64,000 bases of DNA from DASVNK01 sp964478815 (GTDB lineage Bacteria; Verrucomicrobiota; Verrucomicrobiia; Limisphaerales; SXQI01). Below the pieces are notes generated by a model, which ran no database searches, had not been told where the DNA came from, and worked only from the letters and a program-made list of their open reading frames with translations. The stretch is taken from contig CAYZKY010000001.1 of NCBI GenBank assembly GCA_964478815.1, positions 53,263 to 117,262 on the forward strand, read 5' to 3'. The position numbers and the translations under genes are program-made. Shown in pieces: positions 8,018 to 16,174 of this stretch; the stretch's first letter is position 1; each line of letters starts with the position of its first letter.

Positions 8018-10942
8018 TTACGGTCTCGGCTTGGCCCACACCATCGGCGTCTGCCGCGTGATCTTCGCCAGCGAACGTCGGTTTCCGTCCACTAGCTCGA
8101 TCTCGATCGTGTTCGCCCGCACGAGCTCCGTCGGGCTTCCCGATTCGGGCTCGACCTTGACATCGAGGAGCTGCAATCCCCGGCCGGCCGAAACATCCCG
8201 CGACGTGGTGGCGAAATAGTTGGCGCTGGCCGGATTGGCGGAATCGTAAACTTTCACCGTCAGCCGGCCCCGGCCGGACTGGAGGTTATATTTCACGCTC
8301 ACATACCCGTTGGAAGCGTCGTTCTGCTTGAAGTCCTCCAGTTCGATCGTATCGCCGCTCGCCTGCGCCGCCGCGCCCGCCGCGCCCGGAGCGCGCCACA
8401 TCAGCAGCATCGTGGCCGCGAAAAGGTTCAGCTTCTTCGCCGCCGCCTTTTCCGTCAGGTAAACCAACACTTGATCGGTTGAGAAATTCGCGGCGGTGGG
8501 GAGGCCGGTCGGCGGCTGAAATTTCACCGGGAAAAGCATGAAGTTCCGCCGGCTCTTCCCCAGCTCGCCGGGAACATTGGAAAAATAGCTGGCCACCTGC
8601 GGTTCGGATTGTCGCACCACGTCCACGCCCAACATCGGAGCGCTCAGTGAATCGCGATATTCGAACTCCACGCCGATCGTCATCTGGCTGCGATCGAGGC
8701 TGCGATTGACGACATCGACATTGGTGACCTTGCTTTTCAACCCGCGCGCCAGCTCCAGCGAAGGAGCGGGGCCGGAGGGAACCGTGGATTTGGGCGGCTC
8801 CGCGGCGGGTGTCGAAAGTTTGTTCGCCTCCAGCTCGGCTTTGGCCTGGGCCACCGCCTCCTTGTACGCCTTGTCCACCGCCTGCTTGCGGGCGGCCGCT
8901 TCCGCTTCCGCTTTTTGCTGAGCTAAGCGGGCTTCCTCGGCCAGGCGTTTGGCATCGGCTTCGGCTTTGAGGCGGGCTTCGTCGCGAGCCTTTTCCTCAG
9001 TGGCGCGCTTCGCCTCGGCCAGGCGCTTTTCTTCCGCCAGGCGCTTTGATTCGGCTTCGGCCTTCAGGCGGGCGTTGTCGAGCGCTTTGGCTTCCGCCAG
9101 GGCCTTGGCTTCCGCCACGCGGCGCGCGTTCTCCTCGGCTTCCGCTTTTTTGCGGGCTTCTTCGCGAGCCCGGGCTTCGGCGAGCGCTTTCTCCTCAGCC
9201 TGCCGCTTGGCCTCGGCTTCGGCTTTCAGCCGGGCCTCTTCACGGGCCCGAACCTCCGCCGCGAGGCGGGCCTTTTCCTGTTCGGCTTGCTGGCGGCGCG
9301 CTTCTTCTTCGGCGAGACGCTTGGCTTCGGCGAGGCGTTTCGCTTCCGCTTCCGCCTTGATCCGCGCGGCTTCGCGGGCCTGCGCTTCGGCCAAGGCCTT
9401 TGCCTCGGCCTCCTTGCGGGCTTTTTCTTCGGTCTCGGCCTTTTGGCGGGCTTGCTCGCGCGCGAGGGCTTCGGCGCGTGCCCTGGCTTCGGCGAGGCGT
9501 TTTTCTTCGGCCAGGCGGGCGGCCTCGGCCTCCGCTTTCTTGCGGGCTTCCTCCCGCACGCGCGCTTCGGCGGCCAGCCGTTCCTTTTCCTTTTCTTCCC
9601 GCTCGCGCCGGGCCTTCTCGTCGGCCAGCCGTTTCTCCTCCGCCAGCCGTTTGACCTCGGCTTCGGCTTTCAGACGGGCCGCTTCGCGCATCTGGGCTTC
9701 GGCCAGGGCTTTCGCCTCCGCGTCCCGCCGTGCTTTCTCGGCAGCCTCGGCCTGGCGCCGCGCTTCTTCGCGCGCTTTCGCCTCGGCGAGAGCCTTGGCT
9801 TCCGCCGCTCGCTTTTCCTCCGCCAGCCGGGCCAGTTCCGCTTGCTTGCGCGCCGCCTCGCGGGCCTGCGCCTCGGCGGCCAGGCGGGCTTTCTCCTGTT
9901 CCTCGCGCTGGCGGCGCGCGGTTTCCTCGGCCAGCCGCTTTTCCTCGGCCAGCCGGGCGGTTTCCACTTCGGCTTTGCGCCGCGCTTCCTCGCGCGCTTT
10001 CGCTTCGGCGAGCGCCTTCGCCTCCGCCTCCTTGCGCGCCATCTCTTCCGCTTCGGCCTTGCGCCGCGCTCCCTCGCGGGCCAGCGCTTCAGCCTTGGCC
10101 TTCTCCTCGGCTAATCGTTTCTCCTCGGCCAGCCGCCGCGCTTCCGCCAGCGACCGCAAGCGGTCCTCCTCCAGGGTCTTCGCTTGAGCAAGCCGTTGTT
10201 CCTCCGCGCGCCGTTGTTCCGCCGCCAGGCGTTTGGCTTCCGCCTCCGCCTGCTGGCGCGCTTGCTCGCGCGCCGCCGCTTCCGCCCGCGCCTTTTCTTC
10301 CGCTTGCTGCCGCGCCTTCGCTTCGGCTTCCGCCTGCCGACTCGCTGCTCCGCGAGCTTCGGCTTCCTGGCGCGCCTTCGCCGCCGCCATTTGCTTCTCG
10401 GGCGTCGTCGCCGAACCGCCGCTCGGCCCCACGCCCAAAGGCGCAAGGCCCGGCGCCGTCGGCGGCGGCGCATTCGGGCTGCCCCACTTGATCGTCTTCA
10501 GAAAGGGCACCGCCCCGATCATCGCGGTGCCGGTTTGATTGAGGAAAAGGATCCGGATGCGGTCCGTGGTGAACATGGGCGGCACCCCCGCCTCGTCGTT
10601 GAAATACTTCACCATCAGCGTGACGGTCCCTTTCCCGCGCCCGATCGTCACGAAATCCGACCCGAACCAGGTCGAAATCCCGGCTTGATCCTTCTTGCCG
10701 ATCACCGGAACCACCCGGGCCACCGGGCCGCCGAATCCGTCATACGTATAATCGAGGGTCATCCGCACCTCGGTCCCGTCGGGCGTCTGCCCCAGAATGC
10801 GGAGATTGGTGGCGCCGGTCATTTCCTGATCGGTGCCGCGGAAGGGATCGCTCGGGTTGCCTAGCGGCTGGGCCAGCAACGGGAACAAGCCGCTCAATTG
10901 CAGCACAAGGAGCCAAATCGTCAGACGATGCAGAAGTTTCAT
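8018..10942 (-). CDS. Exported giant coiled-coil protein with TolA-like Ala/Glu/Lys/Arg helix and terminal beta domains
   Basis: The protein has 974 residues. It starts with a signal peptide (MKLLHRLTIWLLVLQLSG, likely cut after LLAQ). A beta-rich N-terminal domain runs to about residue 155. About 525 residues (180-705) are then almost purely A, E, K, R, Q and L, in units such as KALAEAKAREEARRKAE and RLAEEKRLAE. Two further beta-rich domains fill about 725-974. The N- and C-terminal domains look related by eye (a V-V-N/T pattern, then GVEFEY or MTLDYTY). The long helix resembles TolA and other periplasm-spanning rods, but no C-terminal TolA fold or TonB box is apparent. Start choice: ATG at 10942 gives the signal peptide and overlaps the stop of the LacI-family gene as ATGA, so the two are translationally coupled. 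The function is not known. Confidence 0.85.
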   Translation of the reverse strand: MKLLHRLTIWLLVLQLSGLFPLLAQPLGNPSDPFRGTDQEMTGATNLRILGQTPDGTEVRMTLDYTYDGFGGPVARVVPVIGKKDQAGISTWFGSDFVTIGRGKGTVTLMVKYFNDEAGVPPMFTTDRIRILFLNQTGTAMIGAVPFLKTIKWGSPNAPPPTAPGLAPLGVGPSGGSATTPEKQMAAAKARQEAEARGAASRQAEAEAKARQQAEEKARAEAAAREQARQQAEAEAKRLAAEQRRAEEQRLAQAKTLEEDRLRSLAEARRLAEEKRLAEEKAKAEALAREGARRKAEAEEMARKEAEAKALAEAKAREEARRKAEVETARLAEEKRLAEETARRQREEQEKARLAAEAQAREAARKQAELARLAEEKRAAEAKALAEAKAREEARRQAEAAEKARRDAEAKALAEAQMREAARLKAEAEVKRLAEEKRLADEKARREREEKEKERLAAEARVREEARKKAEAEAARLAEEKRLAEARARAEALAREQARQKAETEEKARKEAEAKALAEAQAREAARIKAEAEAKRLAEAKRLAEEEARRQQAEQEKARLAAEVRAREEARLKAEAEAKRQAEEKALAEARAREEARKKAEAEENARRVAEAKALAEAKALDNARLKAEAESKRLAEEKRLAEAKRATEEKARDEARLKAEADAKRLAEEARLAQQKAEAEAAARKQAVDKAYKEAVAQAKAELEANKLSTPAAEPPKSTVPSGPAPSLELARGLKSKVTNVDVVNRSLDRSQMTIGVEFEYRDSLSAPMLGVDVVRQSEPQVASYFSNVPGELGKSRRNFMLFPVKFQPPTGLPTAANFSTDQVLVYLTEKAAAKKLNLFAATMLLMWRAPGAAGAAAQASGDTIELEDFKQNDASNGYVSVKYNLQSGRGRLTVKVYDSANPASANYFATTSRDVSAGRGLQLLDVKVEPESGSPTELVRANTIEIELVDGNRRSLAKITRQTPMVWAKPRP
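8815..10400 (-). repeat. Degenerate repeat tract encoding the coiled-coil rod
   Basis: This stretch consists of imperfect repeats of GCX-rich codons for AEAKALAEA / REEARRKAE / RLAEEKRLAE. A longer unit (ARRQREEQEKARLAAEAQ, then an AREEAR-type stretch) recurs about three times in variant forms, which suggests higher-order duplication. Because of the codon bias, the opposite strand is also open for long distances. Confidence 0.75.
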
Positions 10943-11997
10943 AGTTCCGGCCTCTCCATTTCCACAAGATAGTTCTCGGGCGCTTCCTGTAAAGCGGCTG
11001 GCCCCGTGCTGGCGCGAATCAATAACTCCGCGGGCAGCCGCCGCGATTGGGCCGGCTCCCCTCGCAACAACCGCCACAGCGTCTGCACGGCCGCCGCGCC
11101 CAGCCGGAATTTCGGCTGCCGCACGGTGCTCAGCGGGACGCGAAAGTGCTCGCCCGCCGGCACGTTTCCAAAGCCGATGATCGACACCTCGGCCGGAATC
11201 TTGAGCCCCTGCTTCATCAGCACATCCGCCGCCCCGAGCGCGGATTGATCGCTCGCCGCCTGCACCGCCGAGGCCCGCGATCGTTCATCCAGCATTTGCA
11301 ATGCCGCTTTTTCGCCCTCCTCCGGGCTGGCTCCGGCATTGAAAACCAGCCGCTCGTCGAACGGCAGCCCCGCGTCTCGCAACGCGCGCCGGTACCCTTC
11401 GAACCGCTCTTGCGCCCACGGCGCCGCCGCCGGACCCGCGAAGAATGCGATCCGCCGATGCCCCAATTCGATCAGGTGTTGCGTGGCTTGCGCGCTGGCC
11501 AGGACATCTTCGGTTTCGACATTGGCGAACGTTTCGCAGAACGGCGCTTTATGCCCGAGAATCACGCACGGAGTCCCCGAAAGCGCAATCTCTTGATAGA
11601 CCGGCGCTTGCGGAGCCAGCCGGTAGACGGGCGCGACGATCAGCCCATCCACCCGCCGGGCCAGCAGCCGCCGCAGTTGCACATCTTCCCGGCCGGTCTC
11701 GTTCAGCGTTTGCGCCAGCACCGCCGCGAAGCCGAGTTCGAACGCCTCCTGCTCGATGGCCTGAACGGCCCGCGCCAATATCGGATGCGTCACCGCCGGC
11801 ACCACCAGGCCGATCAGCTTTGTCGTGCGCGTGCGCAAGCCTTGCGCCGTCAAATCGGGCGAATAGCCCATCTGCTGGGCCAGTTGGCGAATCCGCGCCT
11901 TGGTCCCCTCCGAGACGTCCGGCGCATTGCGCATGACTTTCGACACCGTCATGACGGATACGCCGGCCTGCGCCGCGATATCTTTCAAACGCACCAT
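10939..11997 (-). CDS. LacI/GalR-family transcriptional regulator
   Basis: The protein has 352 residues. The N-terminal helix-turn-helix has the family form: KDIAAQAGVSVMTVSKVMRN, then a hinge helix near residue 50 (LTAQGLR). The ligand-binding core is periplasmic-binding-protein-like, with the GHRRIAFFAG and IIGFGNVP blocks typical of the family. Members usually bind a sugar or nucleoside and repress catabolic genes through palindromes with a central CG. It starts only 4 bp after the nadK stop and its own stop overlaps the start of the coiled-coil gene, so it sits inside the tlyA-nadK operon. A candidate operator, CTTGAAACGTTTCAAG, lies at 14125-14140. The effector is unknown. Confidence 0.93.
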   Translation of the reverse strand: MVRLKDIAAQAGVSVMTVSKVMRNAPDVSEGTKARIRQLAQQMGYSPDLTAQGLRTRTTKLIGLVVPAVTHPILARAVQAIEQEAFELGFAAVLAQTLNETGREDVQLRRLLARRVDGLIVAPVYRLAPQAPVYQEIALSGTPCVILGHKAPFCETFANVETEDVLASAQATQHLIELGHRRIAFFAGPAAAPWAQERFEGYRRALRDAGLPFDERLVFNAGASPEEGEKAALQMLDERSRASAVQAASDQSALGAADVLMKQGLKIPAEVSIIGFGNVPAGEHFRVPLSTVRQPKFRLGAAAVQTLWRLLRGEPAQSRRLPAELLIRASTGPAALQEAPENYLVEMERPEL

Positions 11998-12001
11998 GGC
12001 A

Positions 12002-12886
12002 TCACAAATTCGAGCCGCTCCAGTTCAGCTTCTGCCGCAGCGTCCCGAAGAACGAGCTGCCGGGCAGCCGCGCCAGCCGGATCGATTTGCCGCCTCGGCG
12101 AATGCGCACGGCATCGCCCGGTGCGATGGGCAATTGCACCTGTCCATCCGCCGTGAGAAACACCTCGAGCTTCTGCGGAGCCACGGTGACCTCCACCACG
12201 GAATCCAGACTGACGATGACCGACCGGTTCGAAAGGGTATGCGGACAGATGGGCGTAATCGTAAAGACGGACGCGGTCGGGCTCACCACCGCCCCGCCCG
12301 CCGCCAGCGAATAGGCCGTCGACCCGGTCGGCGACGACACGATCAATCCATCGCACCGATAACGGGTCAATGCTTCGCCATTGACCTTGACGTCCAGCTC
12401 GATCAACCGCGACGTGGCCCCGCGGCCGATCACAAAATCGTTGAGCGCCAACTGGGAGATGTGGCGGTTGGCTCCCTCGCCGGTGACCTCGATCATCGAG
12501 CGTTCTTCGATGGAAAACTCGCCCGCGCAAATCTTCGGCAGCTCGCGCGGCAGGTCTGCGACCGGCATCGCCGTCAAAAAGCCCAGCCCCCCGATATTGA
12601 CGCCGAGCAGCGGCGTTCGCGCCCCGACGGCCGCCCGCGCCGCGCTCAGCATCGTGCCATCGCCGCCGAACACGAGCAGCAAGTCGCAATGCTTCGCCAC
12701 CGCGGAAGTTCCCGCGAATGTCTCCACCTCTAATCCTGCCAGCGCGGCCGCGCCCGCCTCGCACACCACCGTTTTCCCCTGCCGGCGCAGCAGCGCCACC
12801 GCCTGCCGGATCGTCCGGGCGGCGGACACTTTCTCCGGGTTGGCGACAATCCCGATCCGCTCCACCGCTCTAGCCCTGTTTTTCAA
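12002..12886 (-). CDS. nadK: NAD kinase
   Basis: This 294-residue enzyme phosphorylates NAD to NADP in the cytoplasm. It shows the GGDGT motif near residue 73, the ALND block (usually NE or ND) that contacts the substrate, and the conserved CDGLIVSSPTGSTAYSLAAGG segment, described here only by its start and end. Its first 17 bases overlap the end of tlyA, an arrangement common in many bacteria, where tlyA and nadK often lie side by side. The length is normal for the family. Confidence 0.95.
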   Translation of the reverse strand: MKNRARAVERIGIVANPEKVSAARTIRQAVALLRRQGKTVVCEAGAAALAGLEVETFAGTSAVAKHCDLLLVFGGDGTMLSAARAAVGARTPLLGVNIGGLGFLTAMPVADLPRELPKICAGEFSIEERSMIEVTGEGANRHISQLALNDFVIGRGATSRLIELDVKVNGEALTRYRCDGLIVSSPTGSTAYSLAAGGAVVSPTASVFTITPICPHTLSNRSVIVSLDSVVEVTVAPQKLEVFLTADGQVQLPIAPGDAVRIRRGGKSIRLARLPGSSFFGTLRQKLNWSGSNL

Positions 12887-13625
12887 GCAATACGAGAAAT
12901 TCCTTGTTTCCCGCCGGGCCCAGCAGGGGCGACTCGGTCACTCCCACCCAGCGCACCCCCGCCATTTGGCCGGCAAACTCCTGCAATTCCGCGATCACGC
13001 GCTCGTGGATCACAGGGTCTTTAATGACCCCGCCCCCTTTGTCCACTTCGGCTTTCCCGGCTTCGAATTGAGGCTTGATCAGTGCGATGAGTTTACCGGG
13101 CACAGCCAGCAAAGCAATCGCGGGTGGCAGGACCTTCGTCAGGGAAATGAACGAACAATCGACCACCGCCAGTCCGAAAGGGACGAAGGGCTGGGCGAAG
13201 CTCCCGGGTCCCAACCCCCGGGCGTTCTGCTTTTCCATTACCACCACCCGGGGATCAATCCGCAATTTCCACGCCAGTTGCCCTTGTCCGACATCCACCG
13301 CGAAGACGCGCGCCGCGCCATGCTGCAGCAGGCAATCCGTGAACCCGCCCGTCGATGCCCCCAGGTCCAGCGCCACCAGGCCCGACGGATCGACCGCGAA
13401 GTGCCGCAACGCGTGCTCCAGCTTGTGCCCCCCCCGGCTCACATAACGCTCCGGCTCCTCCAGCGAGAGCTGGTCGGCCTCCCGGACCGGGTCGCTCGGC
13501 TTGCCGGCCCGCCGATCGTTGATCCGCACCTTCCCCGCCAGGATCGCGCGTTGCGCCTTCTCCCGGCTCTCGCTCAACCCTCGCGCGACCAGCGCCTGGT
13601 CGAGCCGCTGTTTACCCCCGCTCAT
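12870..13625 (-). CDS. tlyA: TlyA-family rRNA (2'-O) methyltransferase / hemolysin-like protein
   Basis: The 251-residue protein has an N-terminal S4 RNA-binding domain (RLDQALVARGLSESREKA) and an FtsJ-like Rossmann methyltransferase. The SAM motif is LDLGASTGGFTDCLLQ, and the catalytic-type Lys lies in LIKPQFEAGK. TlyA proteins 2'-O-methylate 16S and/or 23S rRNA. The ATG at 13625 is chosen because the S4 domain starts there and an AGGAAAGG ribosome-binding-site-like stretch precedes it. It is the first gene of the minus-strand operon that continues through nadK. Confidence 0.93.
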   Translation of the reverse strand: MSGGKQRLDQALVARGLSESREKAQRAILAGKVRINDRRAGKPSDPVREADQLSLEEPERYVSRGGHKLEHALRHFAVDPSGLVALDLGASTGGFTDCLLQHGAARVFAVDVGQGQLAWKLRIDPRVVVMEKQNARGLGPGSFAQPFVPFGLAVVDCSFISLTKVLPPAIALLAVPGKLIALIKPQFEAGKAEVDKGGGVIKDPVIHERVIAELQEFAGQMAGVRWVGVTESPLLGPAGNKEFLVLLEKQG

Positions 13626-13833
13626 GGCACACCTTTCCTCATCTCGATCCGGACCACGCCGTAAAGCCGATCGACCGCGGCTGCTTAAACTCATCGCATC
13701 CCCGCTCGACCATGCTCAAGATTCTAACGAGGCTTGCGCCAGGTCGTCGAGCAACTCGCGTGCAGGGAACCGGAGCCCTCCCCAAAAATTTTCGCTCTCG
13801 GATGAGCTTGATTTTCCGGTACTTAGCCATAAA

Positions 13834-13912
13834 AGTCTACATATTGTAAATTCTAAAACTTGACTATGCACCCAATCTATGCGATACTCTAGGCCAGAAC
13901 AAAATGTAGACT
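13834..13912. repeat. 9-bp inverted repeat flanking a promoter
   Basis: AGTCTACAT at 13834-13842 is repeated as its exact complement ATGTAGACT at 13904-13912. The two arms bracket the -35/-10 elements at 13860-13888, so the right arm falls just downstream of the predicted transcription start. They could be paired operators or the ends of a small palindromic element. Confidence 0.6.
13860..13888 (+). promoter_or_regulatory. Sigma70-type promoter
   Basis: TTGACT (13860-13865) is separated by exactly 17 bases from GATACT (13883-13888). These match 5 of 6 and 4 of 6 consensus positions, in a local AT-rich stretch. Transcription would start near 13895 and run toward the esterase gene at 14608. 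It could make a long leader or a small RNA. Confidence 0.5.
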
Positions 13913-13968
13913 AAATGCCATGAACACGCCGCCCATCCTGGTCCTCTATCCCCCTCCAGATTGGGTGC
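13868..13968. repeat. 11-bp inverted repeat interleaved with the 9-bp one
   Basis: GCACCCAATCT at 13868-13878, within the promoter spacer, matches the complement AGATTGGGTGC at 13958-13968 exactly. With the 9-bp pair the order is A-B-A'-B', the topology of a pseudoknot if transcribed, or of two interleaved looping operators. Confidence 0.6.
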
Positions 13969-14069
13969 TCCTGTCCTCCGTCTCCACAACATGCCAAATC
14001 ATCCTTCCCCGCGCTCGTTGTTCCGCACTCTCCGCCACCCGCCGGCCACGGCGTTCCGGCGCGCCACCA

Positions 14070-14215
14070 CCCTTGAAACGCCCTTGAAACGCCCTTGAAA
14101 CGCCCTTGAAACGACCCTGAAACGCTTGAAACGTTTCAAGCAAACTTGAAACGCCACCCTTGATTACCAACGACTTATGCAAAATGGCCTGCCAAATTTC
14201 AAAAAAACTGAAACG
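14070..14215. repeat. 11-bp tandem array of TGAAACG half-sites with a perfect palindrome
   Basis: Four exact copies of CCCTTGAAACG run from 14070 to 14113, followed by a variant ACCCTGAAACG. A perfect 16-bp palindrome, CTTGAAACGTTTCAAG, is at 14125-14140, and further TGAAACG copies are at 14147-14153 and 14209-14215. The 11-bp step places the half-sites on one face of the helix. The palindrome, with central CG, has the form of a LacI/GalR-family operator. Confidence 0.75.
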
Positions 14216-14345
14216 CGTGAAATTTCCGCGCCATTTTCACTGAGCCAGCCGGCCCGGAACTCCTCCGTCGGACCGGCCCTTCGCAACTCGCCTCCAGCCC
14301 TGCCGCCAAGCTCAGCCCCTCGATGGGCGATTGCCCATGCACGCT

Positions 14346-14416
14346 CATACACAAAAATACACACCGCCATACACGAAAATACACGCTGTCGTACACATAA
14401 ATACACGAAAATACAC
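14346..14416. repeat. 22-bp degenerate direct repeat with seven phased TACAC motifs
   Basis: Units beginning CATACAC or CGTACAC start at 14346, 14368 and 14390. Within them TACAC recurs at 14348, 14358, 14370, 14380, 14392, 14402 and 14412, a 10- to 12-bp rhythm close to one helical turn. The array is AT-richer than its flanks and lies about 190 bp upstream of the esterase gene. It may be a protein-binding array. Confidence 0.65.
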
Positions 14417-14607
14417 ATTCGAAATCGGCCTGTTCCAGTGCGTAAATCATTTATCATTAGATGCTTAGGACGATTCATGATGCCGCTGACACCTTCCACG
14501 CCATACGCAGACCTCCATCCCGGCCGTTCCCGGTGCGTCTGCCATAGTTTTTCTGACCCGCGCTTGTCGCCAGGCTCCCTGGCAGGTTACTCTCCCTGCA
14601 TCGCCCT

Positions 14608-15639
14608 ATGAAAATAGCTTGGTCTCTCGCATGCGCCGTAGGCGTGAATTGCCTCAACGCCTTTGCTCAAACACCGCCCTCCACGGCCACCAATCAGCCG
14701 CCCCGCGCCGGAGCCACCCGTGACCCCCGCATGGATGCCTACTACAAGCTGGGCCCGGACTCGCTTCCGCAAGAGGGAGTTCCCAAAGGCCAGCTCCACG
14801 GCCCCAAAATCATCCCGAGCGAAGCCTACCCCGGCACCCAGCACACCTACTGGGTCTACGTCCCAGCTCAGTATCGAGCAAACGAACCCACCGCCTTGAT
14901 CGTCTTCAATGACGGCCAGGCCTTCAAGCACGAGCCCGGCGACGTCCAGGCCCACCACGTCCTCGACAATCTGATTTACCGTCGCGAGATCCCGGTCATG
15001 CTCGGCGTCTTCATCAACCCCGGCCGGCGGCCCGATCAGCCCGAACCCACTCCGCAAAACTGGGGCGATCGCGATACGAATCGCCCGGAAGAGTACAATG
15101 CCCTGAACGACAAGTATGCCCGTGTCATCGTGGATGAATTGCTCCCGGCCCTGCGCAAGGAGTACAACATCTCCCCCAACCCGGAGCATCGGGCCATCGG
15201 CGGAGCCAGCTCCGGCGCCATCGCCGCCTTTACCGTCGCCTGGCATCGCCCGGACGAATTCCGCAAGGTGTTCTCCTTCATCGGCAGCTACGTCAATCTC
15301 GGCAACCGCGGCGGCCACACCTATCCTGATCTCATCCTCCAAAGCGAAAAGAAGCCGTTGCGCGTCTACCTTCAAGACGGGCGAAACGATAATCGCCGGC
15401 CCGCCCGCGGCGGCGATCCCAACAGCGTCGACTGGTTTTACCAGAATGTCCGCATGGCCGATGCCTTGACCAAAAAGGGCTACGACCTCAATTACACCTG
15501 GGGCATGGGCAACCACGGCCAGAAGCACGGCGGAGCCATCTTCCCCGAAATCATGCGCTGGCTCTGGCGCGATGCTCAGCCCGTCTCCACCGACCGCGAT
15601 AACCAGGTCGAACGCACCTTCCGGCCGCCCATCCCCTGA
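14608..15639 (+). CDS. Secreted alpha/beta-hydrolase, enterochelin-esterase-like
   Basis: The protein has 343 residues with a signal peptide (cut likely after NAFA). It has the esterase-D/Fes-like layout: a tyrosine-rich entry (HTYWVYVPAQY), a VFNDGQ block, and the nucleophile elbow GGASSGA near residue 200. A likely catalytic His lies in GNHGQKHGG near residue 302. Relatives hydrolyse esters of siderophores, feruloyl-xylan or similar, and are frequent in polysaccharide-degrading Verrucomicrobia. The substrate cannot be assigned. No strong ribosome-binding site precedes ATG 14608. The repeat arrays upstream make regulation by the nearby LacI-type protein conceivable. Confidence 0.85.
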   Translation: MKIAWSLACAVGVNCLNAFAQTPPSTATNQPPRAGATRDPRMDAYYKLGPDSLPQEGVPKGQLHGPKIIPSEAYPGTQHTYWVYVPAQYRANEPTALIVFNDGQAFKHEPGDVQAHHVLDNLIYRREIPVMLGVFINPGRRPDQPEPTPQNWGDRDTNRPEEYNALNDKYARVIVDELLPALRKEYNISPNPEHRAIGGASSGAIAAFTVAWHRPDEFRKVFSFIGSYVNLGNRGGHTYPDLILQSEKKPLRVYLQDGRNDNRRPARGGDPNSVDWFYQNVRMADALTKKGYDLNYTWGMGNHGQKHGGAIFPEIMRWLWRDAQPVSTDRDNQVERTFRPPIP

Positions 15640-15799
15640 CCCGCTGCACTATTAATAAAACCGCTCCAGAATGCGTCGCTCTCGAACCGCGTGCGCACGA
15701 ATAGACAATCTGACGAAGCTGTCGCGCACTGTGACGAAGTGTCTTTGTTCGAGGCCAACCGGCAACACCAGGGCCGCCGTCGTCCAAAAACTCCAAGCT

Positions 15800-16174
15800 T
15801 CAGGCTCGGGCGCGGCTCAGATCGAGGACGCGGTTCTTGAGGGCGATGAGGCGTTTGGCGGAGACGCGGATGGAGGCGCTGCGGCGCAGGAAATTTTTTT
15901 CGCGGACATTGCGGCCGTGGAAGCGATTCAGCTCGTTGGTGAAGGTGCCGGGATCGCGCACGGTTCCGACCTCGCGGATGAAATCGAAGTCCTCTTTGAA
16001 GAACTCCGGATTGCGCTGGAAAATGACCTTGGCCAACGGGATCGAATGGAGGTGGAGGGTGCGCCAAAAGACCTCCTCCTCGAAGCGCTCGGGCGGGCAG
16101 CCGACCTTCGCGCAAAACAGCTCGCGGAACGTGGCCGTCCAAGCCTTGGGCAGGCTTTTTGTCCGCGCTTGCAT
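15800..16174 (-). CDS. Conserved-looking hypothetical protein
   Basis: This 124-residue protein is not one I recognise. It is basic at the C-terminus, has a CAKVGCPPERFEEEVFWRT stretch in its first third, and shows no signal peptide or membrane segment. ATG 16174 is chosen because GGAGGG precedes it at good spacing. The frame also stays open to an ATG at 16267, which lacks such a site. It is convergent with the esterase, with 160 bp between them that hold nothing obvious. Confidence 0.6.
   Translation of the reverse strand: MQARTKSLPKAWTATFRELFCAKVGCPPERFEEEVFWRTLHLHSIPLAKVIFQRNPEFFKEDFDFIREVGTVRDPGTFTNELNRFHGRNVREKNFLRRSASIRVSAKRLIALKNRVLDLSRARA

Larger units (their letters stand above)
13626..14607. 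other. Gene-poor 1-kb region with promoter, inverted repeats and two phased repeat arrays
   Basis: I find no convincing protein gene in these 982 bases, which separate the divergent tlyA operon and esterase gene. Positions 13790-13910 are clearly more AT-rich than the surroundings and hold a promoter and nested inverted repeats. A 55-codon frame from ATG 13920 to the stop at 14085-14087 follows that promoter but runs into the 11-bp repeats and has no recognisable features. Two repeat arrays lie at 14070-14215 and 14346-14416. The last 180 bases hold no strong signal except a GCCAGG/CCTGGC hairpin at 14569-14583. Confidence 0.7.

Noticed and set aside
8949..10864. Long open frames on the plus strand opposite the coiled-coil gene
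   Set aside because: They are antisense to the A/E/K/R repeat codons, are rich in Ala, Ser and Arg without domains, and arise from codon bias.
13920..14087. A 55-codon frame behind the 13860 promoter
   Set aside because: No motif, low-complexity end in the repeat, and no ribosome-binding site; it may still be a leader peptide.
14070..14160. Possible CRISPR array or iteron
   Set aside because: Repeats are 11 bp without spacers and no cas genes are present; operator-like reading is more economical.
14164..14611. Open frames on both strands over the TACAC array
   Set aside because: They translate the repeat into biased residues with no domain, and no homologous pattern is recognised.
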